From: JAHEJA01 sp965657215
GTDB taxonomy: Bacteria > Pseudomonadota > Alphaproteobacteria > Rhodobacterales > Rhodobacteraceae
Assembly: GCA_965657215.1 (NCBI GenBank)
Contig: CBFHNR010000002.1
Coordinates: 62,001 to 126,000 of the forward strand
Length of the DNA: 64,000 bases
Direction: 5' to 3'
The notes under the pieces are model-generated. The model had not been told where the DNA came from and made no database searches. It was given only the letters and a program-made list of their open reading frames with translations. The position numbers and the translations under genes are program-made. Positions 7,059 through 14,990 of this stretch are shown here, one piece after another; the stretch's first letter is position 1; each line of letters starts with the position of its first letter.

Positions 7059-8861
7059 ATGGACCCAACCCGCATGACATCTTCAGATCCTCTTAAAACA
7101 CCTAAGTTCTGGTCCCCGTCCTTTGAGTACGAACATCGCGCAGATGGCACGATTGTTATGCAACAAACCGAAGATTTGCCTGAGCATTTGCCACTTTTGG
7201 CAGATTATTTGGATAAGTGGGCCGATCAAACACCAGATCAAACGTGGCTTGCACGGCGTGGGGCTGATGGTGAGTGGATCCACATCCCCTATGGAGAGGC
7301 CCGCGATAAAGCCCGCCGCATTGGGGCGTATTTGCTCAACATGGGGCTTGGGGCAGATCGGCCTTTGCTCATCATGTCTGGCAATTCGCTTGAACATGGT
7401 CTACTTGGGCTTGCTTGTTTTTACACAGGCATCCCATATGCACCAGTGTCGCCTGCTTATTCTTTGGTTTCCAAGGATCATTCCAAGTTGAAGGACATTG
7501 CGCAAACCCTTGAACCAGGTGCGTTTTTTGTGGATGATATGGCGGCCTTTGGGCCTGCGTTAAAGGCAATAGCGGCTCAATCCTCCCAAGTAATCGCACT
7601 TGATAACATTCAAGAGAGCGCCGTAAATTTTGATGATTTGCACCTTGCGGACCCGCAAGCGGCCGATGTCGCGCGTCAATCCGTGAGGCCAGATACCGTT
7701 GTGAAATATCTCTTTACGTCTGGCTCTACTGGGACGCCAAAAGCGGTCATAAATACAAATCGGATGATCTGCGCCATGCAAGCCATGGTGCGCGATTGCT
7801 ATCGCTTTGTCCAAGAGACACCCCCCGTCATTCTAGATTGGGCGCCATGGAACCACACGGCGGCAGGGAATAAAGTATTTTACCTCGCTCTGACGAATGG
7901 GGGCACGTTTTACATCGATGATGGGAAACCAACGCCAGGCAAGCTGGATGAGACATTGCGCAATTTGCGCGAGATTTCTTGCACATGGTATTTCAATGTC
8001 CCCATCGGGTGGGACACTCTAGTCGATGAACTTGAGCGTGACGCAGAGATGGCGCAAACATTTTTTGCCCGCTTATCGATGATGTTTTATGCAGGGGCCG
8101 GGATGGCGCAATTGACATGGGATCGCCTGCGCGCTGTGGCCCGTAAGACGACAGGCCATGAGGTGCTATTGGCGACAAGTCTTGGATCAACCGAAACCGC
8201 ACCTTTTGCGCTGGCTTGTACCGAGGTTCAGGAGAACTCAGGCAATGTTGGGGTGCCCTCTAAGGGGCTCAAGATGAAATTGGTCCCAAATAGTGGCAAG
8301 TTGGAATTGCGCCTAAAAGGACCAAGCATCACGCCAGGCTATTACAAAGAACCAGAAAAGACCGCAGAGGCCTTTGATGAAGAAGGCTACTATAAAATGG
8401 GCGATGCACTGCGTCCCATGGATCCTGATGACTTTGCAAAAGGGTTTTATTTTGATGGCCGCATTGCCGAAAACTTTAAACTCAATACGGGCACTTGGGT
8501 TGCTGTTGGGTCTGTGCGCGCAGCCTTAGTCGATGCGTTTGAGGGCTTGATCCGCGACGCGGTGATCGTCGGCGAAAACGAGGCACAATTGGGGGCATTG
8601 TTGGTGGTGTCAGAACATGGCAAAACACTGGATGAGGCTGTTTTGGCCCAAGAGATCGAAACGAGGCTAAAACAAGCTGCTGCACAGGCTACGGGGTCCG
8701 CAACGCGTGTGCGCCGTGTGATCATATTGCCGCGCGACCCTAGCTTTGATCAAGGCGAAATCACCGAAAAAGGCTCGCTCAATCAACGCGCGCTAAGAGC
8801 GCATTCATATGATTTGATTGACACTCTTTACGCTGGGGGTGATGGGGTCATCGCTGTGTAA
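7059..8861 (+). CDS. Feruloyl-CoA synthase-like acyl-CoA ligase
   Basis: A 600-residue AMP-forming ligase. The ATP/AMP signature LFTSGSTGTPKAVINT is at about residues 224-239, with A5-like TSLGSTETAPFA and the later GYYKMGDA and DGRIAENFKLNTGTWVAVG core motifs. The overall pattern (opening FWSPSFEYEHRADG, LPEHLPLLADYLDKWA) resembles feruloyl-CoA synthases, which activate hydroxycinnamates such as ferulate, caffeate and p-coumarate with CoA. The usual C-terminal catalytic lysine region is NQRAL-like in this subfamily. The true substrate is unproven. It follows marR by 21 bases and is closed by a strong terminator. Start could be 7059 or 7074. Confidence 0.8.
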   Translation: MDPTRMTSSDPLKTPKFWSPSFEYEHRADGTIVMQQTEDLPEHLPLLADYLDKWADQTPDQTWLARRGADGEWIHIPYGEARDKARRIGAYLLNMGLGADRPLLIMSGNSLEHGLLGLACFYTGIPYAPVSPAYSLVSKDHSKLKDIAQTLEPGAFFVDDMAAFGPALKAIAAQSSQVIALDNIQESAVNFDDLHLADPQAADVARQSVRPDTVVKYLFTSGSTGTPKAVINTNRMICAMQAMVRDCYRFVQETPPVILDWAPWNHTAAGNKVFYLALTNGGTFYIDDGKPTPGKLDETLRNLREISCTWYFNVPIGWDTLVDELERDAEMAQTFFARLSMMFYAGAGMAQLTWDRLRAVARKTTGHEVLLATSLGSTETAPFALACTEVQENSGNVGVPSKGLKMKLVPNSGKLELRLKGPSITPGYYKEPEKTAEAFDEEGYYKMGDALRPMDPDDFAKGFYFDGRIAENFKLNTGTWVAVGSVRAALVDAFEGLIRDAVIVGENEAQLGALLVVSEHGKTLDEAVLAQEIETRLKQAAAQATGSATRVRRVIILPRDPSFDQGEITEKGSLNQRALRAHSYDLIDTLYAGGDGVIAV

Positions 8862-8883
8862 CTGTGTTATCATTAGAAATAGG

Positions 8884-8924
8884 AAAAGGCGTCGGGCTGA
8901 TAACCAGTTCGACGCCTTTTTATT
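8884..8924. terminator. Bidirectional terminator between the CoA ligase and dctM
   Basis: AAAAGGCGTCG (8884-8894) pairs with CGACGCCTTTT (8910-8920), followed by T-rich sequence; A-rich on the other side, so it can serve both convergent genes. Confidence 0.85.
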
Positions 8925-10252
8925 TACAACGCATCAATAACCCAGACGAGCCACAGTGTTATCGCAGGGAAGCTTGCCAATATTACGACGCGGATCATGT
9001 CAGTGATAACAAATGGCAGGGCGCCTTTGTAGGTTTGAGAAATTGGTGTGTCTTTGTCCATTGAATTGATAATGAACAAATTCATCCCCACGGGCGGCGT
9101 AATGAGGCCCACTTCGACCACGATCAAGACCAAAATACCGAACCAAAGACCAAAGTCATTCACGCTCATCCCGAAATCAAGTGCGGACATGATCGGGAAA
9201 ATGATCGGAACTGTTAGCAAGACCATGGACAAGCTGTCCATGACGCAGCCAAAGACCAGATACATAATCAGGACAAGGGTTAGAACGAACCAAGGGGAAA
9301 ACCCTTGATCGCCCACCCAAACAGAGGCCAGTTGCGGCAGCTGCGTCAGGGATAAGAAATTGTTATAAATCCCAGCCCCCAAGATAATCAAAAAGATCAT
9401 GCCCGATGCTGAGGCCGTTGAAAGGATAGCTTCTTGCAAGCGTCCCCATGTCATTTGGCCTGCGGCAAGGGCTGCGATGCCTGTTCCAGCGGCTCCAACT
9501 GCGGCGGCTTCGGTTGGGGTGAAGATGCCAGCATAAATTCCGCCCACAACAACAATAAAAATTGCCATGACTGGCCAAATTTCGGCGAGTGATTTTATTC
9601 TTTGACCCCATGGCACGCGGTCTTTTACCGCCGCGCTATTGGGTGAGAGATGAACCCAAATCGAAATCGCAACCATATAGCCAATAGCGGCAAGAATTCC
9701 TGGAATAAGGGCCGCCACAAAGAGTTTTTCAATGTTTTGCTCGGCTAGAATTGCATAGATCACCAAGATCACACTTGGCGGGATGAGAATGCCTAAGGTT
9801 CCCCCCGCAGCCAATGCGCCAGTGGCCAAGGATCCAGGATAGCCGTATCTACGCAATTCGGGGAGGGCGACTTGACCCATTGTGGCCGCTGTTGCCAAAG
9901 AGGATCCACAGATCGCTCCAAACCCAGCACAGGCGCCCACAGCCGACATAGCCACGCCCCCTTTGCGATGTCCAAGAAAGCTTTCTGCTGCGCGAAAGAG
10001 GGCAGCGGACATGCCTGAGAGGGTTGCGAACTGCCCCATCAGCAAAAACAAAGGAATGATGGAAAACGAATAATTAGAAAAGGTGCCATAGGTCAGCGTT
10101 TTCAGCTGATTTAATGTCATCATAGGGGTTCCGATGACAAGCCATGTTCCCCCGACGCCAACTGCAATCATCGCCAAGGCGATGGGCGCACGCAGAAACA
10201 CTAACCCCAAGAGAACGGGAAAAGACCAAAGGGCCAGTTCGATATTGGTCAT
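8924..10252 (-). CDS. TRAP transporter large permease subunit (DctM family)
   Basis: A 442-residue inner-membrane protein with about 12 hydrophobic segments, the ion-coupled transport subunit of a tripartite ATP-independent periplasmic transporter. Family signatures include GVGGTWLVIGTPMM near the start, ALAAGGTLGILIPPS (about 150-164), GIFTPTEAAAVGA (about 275-287) and the C-terminal GLITPPVGMNLFIIN. The start at 10252 overlaps the dctQ stop as ATGA, showing translational coupling. Its position between a CoA ligase and a crotonase gene suggests that it imports the aromatic acid handled by the island. Confidence 0.95.
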   Translation of the reverse strand: MTNIELALWSFPVLLGLVFLRAPIALAMIAVGVGGTWLVIGTPMMTLNQLKTLTYGTFSNYSFSIIPLFLLMGQFATLSGMSAALFRAAESFLGHRKGGVAMSAVGACAGFGAICGSSLATAATMGQVALPELRRYGYPGSLATGALAAGGTLGILIPPSVILVIYAILAEQNIEKLFVAALIPGILAAIGYMVAISIWVHLSPNSAAVKDRVPWGQRIKSLAEIWPVMAIFIVVVGGIYAGIFTPTEAAAVGAAGTGIAALAAGQMTWGRLQEAILSTASASGMIFLIILGAGIYNNFLSLTQLPQLASVWVGDQGFSPWFVLTLVLIMYLVFGCVMDSLSMVLLTVPIIFPIMSALDFGMSVNDFGLWFGILVLIVVEVGLITPPVGMNLFIINSMDKDTPISQTYKGALPFVITDMIRVVILASFPAITLWLVWVIDAL

Positions 10253-10776
10253 GACGCGTCTCCTTGATGTGACAAGCCGAATAGGGTGCCTAAAGTTTTG
10301 ATAACGCAATAGGCCGCAACGAGGATAAAGCCGACGCCTCCAATCAGGCTTCCAGCATAGCCGTACCAAACTGGAATTTGTGCGATCAAGGTTGTTTCGC
10401 CGTAGGACATTTTATCCATGGCTCCAAGGTACAGCCGATAGGTGCCAATCAAGGCAATTGCGAACATGGCGCATTGAAATAAAACGTCGAGAAGATTGGA
10501 CACAAAGGTCGGAATTGCGAATTGAAAGAGATCAACACGGGCATGCGCTGCGTTATATTGCGTCAACGGCAGAAAGGCGAAAATCGCAATGGCCATCCCA
10601 ATTTCTGTAAAATCATAAATTCCACGAATTGGACCTATGCCAATATCTAAGGGGACCAACGCCCGACCGATAATGGAAAGACTGGTAAGAATGACGATTC
10701 CCAAAAGAACAGCCCCCCCAATGAGGGCGAGGAGTTTGGCAATGGCCTCAACAATACGATCAACAGAGCGGAACAT
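10249..10776 (-). CDS. TRAP transporter small permease subunit (DctQ family)
   Basis: A 175-residue membrane protein with four hydrophobic segments (about 20-45, 62-85, 104-126, 145-168). The motif FLPLTQYNAAHARVDLF fits the conserved AxxL..HVRVD-type loop of DctQ subunits. I chose MFRSVDRIVEAI as the start because earlier in-frame residues are charged and unlike the family. It overlaps dctM by four bases and follows dctP after a hairpin. Confidence 0.9.
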   Translation of the reverse strand: MFRSVDRIVEAIAKLLALIGGAVLLGIVILTSLSIIGRALVPLDIGIGPIRGIYDFTEIGMAIAIFAFLPLTQYNAAHARVDLFQFAIPTFVSNLLDVLFQCAMFAIALIGTYRLYLGAMDKMSYGETTLIAQIPVWYGYAGSLIGGVGFILVAAYCVIKTLGTLFGLSHQGDAS

Positions 10777-10801
10777 GCATAGACCCCATTCGCTAGAGAA
10801 A

Positions 10802-10826
10802 AAGAAAGGCGGCCTGAACCGCCCTT
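10802..10826 (-). terminator. Partial terminator between dctP and dctQ
   Basis: On the minus strand GGCGG and CCGCC form a short G+C-rich hairpin followed by TTTCTTTTT, lying between the dctP stop (10849) and the dctQ start (10776). Its position suggests attenuation that keeps the binding protein more abundant than the permease. Confidence 0.6.
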
Positions 10827-10848
10827 CCAATTTTAATGTGAGTAAGAC

Positions 10849-11886
10849 TTAGCCGCCGTGCTTTTTGATCAACGCTTTTGCATTGTCGATCAAGGCTGCA
10901 CCGTCAATATCTTTGCCATTCATGTCGTCCACCCAACGGTTCACAACAGGTTCAGCCGCCGCTTTCCAACGTGCAACTTCGTCTGCATCCAGAACAGTTA
11001 CAGAATTCCCCGCATCTTCGGCGATTTTCTTGGCTGGAGCATCCATGTCCCACATTATTTGTGAGGCAAATTTAGACAATTTCATGCCAGATTCTGCATC
11101 CAAGATTGCGCGGAGATCATCAGGCAGTGCTTCGTATTTGGCTTTGTTCATCACAAGAACAATCGCCGCCGTATAAAGCGCCTCATCCCCTGAGAACTCA
11201 GTGTGATTGCCAACCAATTCAGACAAACGGATCGCAGTTGTAACCTCCCATGGGATCACAGTTCCCTTGACCACGCCTTTTGAAATAGCCTCTGGAATAG
11301 CAGGCAACGGCATACCAACAGGCTCGGCACCAAGTTCGCCAAGCATATCATTGATGATCCGTGTTGGACCACGTAGTGTGAGGCCTTTCATGTCTTCTAG
11401 GCTGCTAACACCATCTTTGGTGTGGATCACGCCAGGACCGTGTACCCAAGCGCCAAGGACTTTTAGGTCTTTGTACTCGTTGCTTTGAAGGTCTGTTTCA
11501 ACCATTTCCCAAAACGCAGCAGATGTCGCTACCGGATTTGTCATCATAAACGGAAGCTCAAAGACTTCTGTTCTTGGGAAACGACCAGGTGTGTAGCCAA
11601 CAACTGTCATAGACAGATCGACAACACCATCACGCGCTTGGTCCATTAGCTCTGGTGGACGACCACCCAATGACATCGCGTCAAAATGTTCAATTTTGAT
11701 ACGGCCATCAGACGCCTCTTCAACCATTTTGCCCCATGGTTTCAAAATCAATGACGGGACTGGCGCGGGGGGTGGCAAGAATTGATGCAAACGCAAAGTA
11801 ACATCTTGCGCTGCTGCGGCTGTGCCCATTACGGCAAAGGTAATCGCTCCCGCGATTGCTCCTTTAAAAAACGTTCTTTTTTCCAT
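10849..11886 (-). CDS. TRAP transporter periplasmic solute-binding protein (DctP family)
   Basis: A 345-residue periplasmic binding protein with a clear signal peptide (basic start, hydrophobic core, cleavage probably after TAAAA near residue 26). The mature protein shows the DctP fold: LRLHQFLPPPAPVPS, then IKIEHFDAMSLGG, DGVVDLSMTVVGYTPGRFPRTEVFELPF, and GLTLRGPTRIIND with the conserved substrate Arg. The start at 11886 has GGGAGGAAAC just upstream. It is the first of the dctP-Q-M genes and lies downstream of the crotonase gene, probably in one minus-strand operon from 12766. The ligand is unknown; an aromatic carboxylate is inferred from the neighbours. Confidence 0.95.
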   Translation of the reverse strand: MEKRTFFKGAIAGAITFAVMGTAAAAQDVTLRLHQFLPPPAPVPSLILKPWGKMVEEASDGRIKIEHFDAMSLGGRPPELMDQARDGVVDLSMTVVGYTPGRFPRTEVFELPFMMTNPVATSAAFWEMVETDLQSNEYKDLKVLGAWVHGPGVIHTKDGVSSLEDMKGLTLRGPTRIINDMLGELGAEPVGMPLPAIPEAISKGVVKGTVIPWEVTTAIRLSELVGNHTEFSGDEALYTAAIVLVMNKAKYEALPDDLRAILDAESGMKLSKFASQIMWDMDAPAKKIAEDAGNSVTVLDADEVARWKAAAEPVVNRWVDDMNGKDIDGAALIDNAKALIKKHGG

Positions 11887-11980
11887 GTTTCCTCCCTTTG
11901 GAATTGAGATCGTTGAAATAATAGTCTCACCGCATGTTGGGGTGTGCCCCACTCTTTGTGCGATGAATATAGGAAGCTGT

Positions 11981-12766
11981 CTATCTAAATTTTGGCTCCC
12001 GCTTTTCCAAAAAGGCGCGCAGGCCTTCTTTGGCTCCGTCAGATGTTTGGCTCATGGCCGCTGCTAGGCTTTCCGTGAACAAACCATCTGAACGTGACAT
12101 ATCCCCAATCCGAGAAATTGCATTCATCATGAGGTAATTTGAAAATGGGGCGTTATCTGCAATTTTGCGCGCGAGTTTCTTCGCCAAAGCCAACCCTTCG
12201 TCGTCGCCGACACTATAATGCGCAAGCCCCAAACGTAATCCTTCATCCGCGCCATAACTGCGCCCTGTTAGCATCATTTCCCGCATGCGATCTGCGCCAA
12301 CGATGCGGCTAACGCGCACGGTTGCGCCGCCTCCGACAAAAATGCCTCTACGTCCTTCGGGCAATTGAAACCGCACGCTTGGCTCAGCAATACGCACATG
12401 CGTCGAGGCCGCAATTTCGAGGCCGCCCCCAATGACCGCGCCAGTGAGCACGGAAATAACTGGCAAACCGCCATATTCAATTAATTCCGAGACGCGGTGC
12501 CAATTACGTGAATGATGCACACCATCAACAGGATCGCGGTGTTCATGTTCAGCGAGATCAAGGCCAGAACAAAAATGCCCGCCTTCACCGCGCAAAATAA
12601 CGGCATTCACACCTTTGGGTGGATTTGAAAAGAATTGATCAAGACCATCAACAAGCGCATCATTCATCGCGTTACGCTTGTCAGGGCGATTAAAAATTAA
12701 CGTTGCAATATCGCCATCAACAACTGTTTTAATAACAGGAGACGAAGGGGGTTGTGCAGCGTTCAT
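11981..12766 (-). CDS. Enoyl-CoA hydratase/isomerase family protein (crotonase)
   Basis: A 261-residue crotonase-fold enzyme. The oxyanion-hole segments are visible: HFCSGLDLAEH (about 64-74) and GAVIGGGLEIAASTHVRIAE (about 108-127). The C-terminus FLEKREPKFR is typical. Members hydrate or cleave acyl-CoA thioesters; the hydratase/aldolase type converts feruloyl-CoA to vanillin plus acetyl-CoA. With the feruloyl-CoA-synthase-like ligase in the same island, such a step is likely, but I cannot tell hydratase from hydratase/lyase by eye. It leads a minus-strand operon with the TRAP genes and is divergent from the amidohydrolase gene. Confidence 0.88.
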   Translation of the reverse strand: MNAAQPPSSPVIKTVVDGDIATLIFNRPDKRNAMNDALVDGLDQFFSNPPKGVNAVILRGEGGHFCSGLDLAEHEHRDPVDGVHHSRNWHRVSELIEYGGLPVISVLTGAVIGGGLEIAASTHVRIAEPSVRFQLPEGRRGIFVGGGATVRVSRIVGADRMREMMLTGRSYGADEGLRLGLAHYSVGDDEGLALAKKLARKIADNAPFSNYLMMNAISRIGDMSRSDGLFTESLAAAMSQTSDGAKEGLRAFLEKREPKFR

Positions 12767-12804
12767 CTTAAAAGCCTTTCTGAGGTATTCTGTTTTTGTT
12801 GTAT

Positions 12805-12821
12805 ATGTAAACAGTTTCCAT
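12805..12821. promoter_or_regulatory. Candidate operator between the crotonase and amidohydrolase genes
   Basis: A 17-bp imperfect palindrome, ATGtAAAC-a-GTTTcCAT, lies in the 105-base divergent region. It contains TGTAAACA, the reverse complement of the TGTTTACA in the palindrome at 6505-6525. The match suggests shared control by the MarR protein; low confidence. Confidence 0.35.
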
Positions 12822-12871
12822 GTATAGCATTTTTACAGAATATGAAAATTCGTCAATATGGGAGACATGAC

Positions 12872-13759
12872 ATGGTTGATTTTAAATCGGTAAAAGCCAT
12901 TGATTTTCACACGCACGCCGAAGAGCCCTGTAACCAATGTCGGGATGACGGGTATAATGAGTTTCAGGCGGGCATGGCGAAGTATTTCAAAAATCCCGCA
13001 GGCGCGGATGGCATGTTGCCTACAGTTCAAGACACCGCTGCGTATTACCGTGAACGCAATATTGCGGCTGTAATTTTTCCAGTCGATGCAGAGCGTGAAA
13101 CAGGGTTCCGTCGCTATTCCAACGAAGAAGTTGCTCAGATTTGTGCGGAAAATGACGATATTTTGATCCCATTTGCCTCGATTGATCCGCATAAAGGCAA
13201 GGCGGGGGCGCGTGAAGTGCGCCGTCTCGTGCGCGATTTTGGTGTGCGCGGTTTCAAATTTCACCCCACGATGCAGGGGTTTTTCCCGAATGACCGAGAG
13301 GCCTGTTACACGGTCTTAGAGGCCTGTGCCGAAGAGGGGGCAATCACTTTGTTCCACACAGGCCAGACTGGGGTTGGCTCAGGAATGCGTGGCGGAATGG
13401 GGATGCGTTTGAAATATTCCAACCCGATGTACCTTGATGATGTGGCTGTGGATTTTCCTGATATGCCGATTGTTTTGGCCCATCCTAGTTTCCCTTGGAC
13501 AGAAGAGGGGCTTGCCGTCGCGCAACATAAACCTAATGTCTATTATGATATGTCGGGATGGTCGCCGAAGTACTTCCCAGAGGTGTTTATCAAATATGCG
13601 AATTCTATTTTGAAAAAGAAAATGCTCTTTGGATCTGATTGGCCTGCAATCACGCCTGATCGGTGGTTAGCTGATTTTGAAGCGGCCCCTTTCAAAGATG
13701 AGGTGCGCCCGCTAATCTTGAAAGAAAATGCTCTGCGTTTGCTGGGCGAAACTGGTTAA
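12872..13759 (+). CDS. Amidohydrolase-2 family metal-dependent hydrolase or decarboxylase
   Basis: A 295-residue TIM-barrel protein of the amidohydrolase-2 family, which includes aminocarboxymuconate semialdehyde decarboxylase, gamma-resorcylate decarboxylase and related (de)carboxylating or hydrolytic enzymes. Metal-site pattern: DFHTHAEE near the N-terminus (His13, His15), KFHPTMQG, LFHTGQTG, LAHPSFPW and GSDWP with the catalytic Asp near the C-terminus. The start at 12872 is preferred: GGGAGA sits upstream, and the segment before it is cysteine-rich and unlike the family. It leads a four-gene plus-strand operon with the P450, the FAD monooxygenase and the alpha/beta hydrolase. Decarboxylation of an aromatic or muconate-type acid is the best guess. 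Confidence 0.85.
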   Translation: MVDFKSVKAIDFHTHAEEPCNQCRDDGYNEFQAGMAKYFKNPAGADGMLPTVQDTAAYYRERNIAAVIFPVDAERETGFRRYSNEEVAQICAENDDILIPFASIDPHKGKAGAREVRRLVRDFGVRGFKFHPTMQGFFPNDREACYTVLEACAEEGAITLFHTGQTGVGSGMRGGMGMRLKYSNPMYLDDVAVDFPDMPIVLAHPSFPWTEEGLAVAQHKPNVYYDMSGWSPKYFPEVFIKYANSILKKKMLFGSDWPAITPDRWLADFEAAPFKDEVRPLILKENALRLLGETG

Positions 13760-13779
13760 GCCAATTTTAGGGGGACATC

Positions 13780-14958
13780 ATGGTGCAGACGGCTCCTATT
13801 GATTCTGAAATAACGCTGGATCAGTTAAATATTGATCCGTTTCCTATCTATCGGAGGTTGAGGTCCCAAGCCCCGGTCTGTCGTGTGAAATCGGCTGGAC
13901 GGACGTTGCTGACCAAGGCCGAGGACACCAAATACGTCAAAGACAACCCTGAAATATTCAGCTCAGATGATCCAAATACGCCAATGAAACGCGCATTTTG
14001 GGCGCATACCTTAATGCGAAAAGATGGTGAAGCACATCGACGAGAGCGCATGGCAATGGCGCCCGCTTTCGCGCCCAAAGTGATCACCCAAGAGTGGATG
14101 CCGCAGTATCAAAAGATTGCCGAGGCCTATGTTGCCCGCCTTCCCAAGGGCGAGGTTGTTGATCTGTTTGAGCTGTTATCAGGAGCCTATGCGGCGCGAG
14201 GCCTTGCTATATTGCTGGGCATGGATGAGGCTAGTGACGCCGATATGATGGAATGGTCGCAGGCTTTGATTGAAGGGGCTGGAAACTTTGGCTGGCGTGA
14301 TGCGCCGTTTGAACGATCCGATCGCGCAAACGAAGGCATTCATGCTCTGTTGGATCGGATACAAGATCGTCATCGCGCAAATCCGAATAATTCGGCCTTC
14401 TCGGTCATGTTGAATGCAGATGATCCCATTCCTGAAAAGCAAATCTACGCCAATATCAAAATTGCGATCGGCGGAGGTATTAACGAGCCACGCGATGCTC
14501 TGAATACCACGCTGTACGGGCTTTTGACCAATCCAGACCAATTGAGCGAGGTCAAGAAACACAATGATTGGGTCCGCGCTTTTGAAGAAGGCGTGCGCTG
14601 GGTTGCCCCTATTTCGGCCTCGTCTCGTCTTGTGACCGAGGATACCGAAATTCGGGGCTATCACATTCCCAAAGGCGATACAGTCATGACGATCCAAGCC
14701 AGCGCCAATCGTGATGAAGATGTCGTGTCAAACGGTGAGGCGTTTGACGTGTATCGCGAGGACTGTGTGCATCAATCTTTTGGAAACGGTCCACATTTTT
14801 GTCAGGGCACACATGTCGCCCGCCGCGCCGTTGGTCATATCATGCTGCCTGTATTGTTTGACCGATTTCCTAATATGGAAATTCCAAACCGCGATGATGT
14901 GATTTGGCGCGGTTTTGGGTTTCGAGGGCCTGTGCAAATTCCTGTCCTACTGCAATAG
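13780..14958 (+). CDS. Cytochrome P450 resembling the CYP255 (GcoA) type
   Basis: A 392-residue soluble bacterial P450. The haem-ligand motif is FGNGPHFCQGTH with Cys341, and the K-helix pair reads FEEGVRW. The I-helix reads GGGINEPRDALN (231-242): the usual acid-Thr pair is replaced by Asn-Glu-Pro. The guaiacol O-demethylase GcoA (CYP255A), as I remember it, also has a Glu-Pro there, and both end with a GFRGP motif (here IWRGFGFRGPVQIPV). O-demethylation of a methoxylated aromatic is therefore plausible, though unproven. No ferredoxin or GcoB-like reductase gene is adjacent. Ribosome site GGGGG (13769-13773) precedes the ATG; 20 bases separate it from the amidohydrolase stop. Confidence 0.88.
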   Translation: MVQTAPIDSEITLDQLNIDPFPIYRRLRSQAPVCRVKSAGRTLLTKAEDTKYVKDNPEIFSSDDPNTPMKRAFWAHTLMRKDGEAHRRERMAMAPAFAPKVITQEWMPQYQKIAEAYVARLPKGEVVDLFELLSGAYAARGLAILLGMDEASDADMMEWSQALIEGAGNFGWRDAPFERSDRANEGIHALLDRIQDRHRANPNNSAFSVMLNADDPIPEKQIYANIKIAIGGGINEPRDALNTTLYGLLTNPDQLSEVKKHNDWVRAFEEGVRWVAPISASSRLVTEDTEIRGYHIPKGDTVMTIQASANRDEDVVSNGEAFDVYREDCVHQSFGNGPHFCQGTHVARRAVGHIMLPVLFDRFPNMEIPNRDDVIWRGFGFRGPVQIPVLLQ

Positions 14959-14990
14959 TTGGACGCTAAATAAAAGGTATGACGAGCAAG

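Noticed and set aside
10369..10830. Long N-terminal extensions of dctM and dctQ
   Set aside because: The extra residues are Arg-rich or Phe-rich and unlike the families; internal starts give normal proteins and a classic ATGA overlap.
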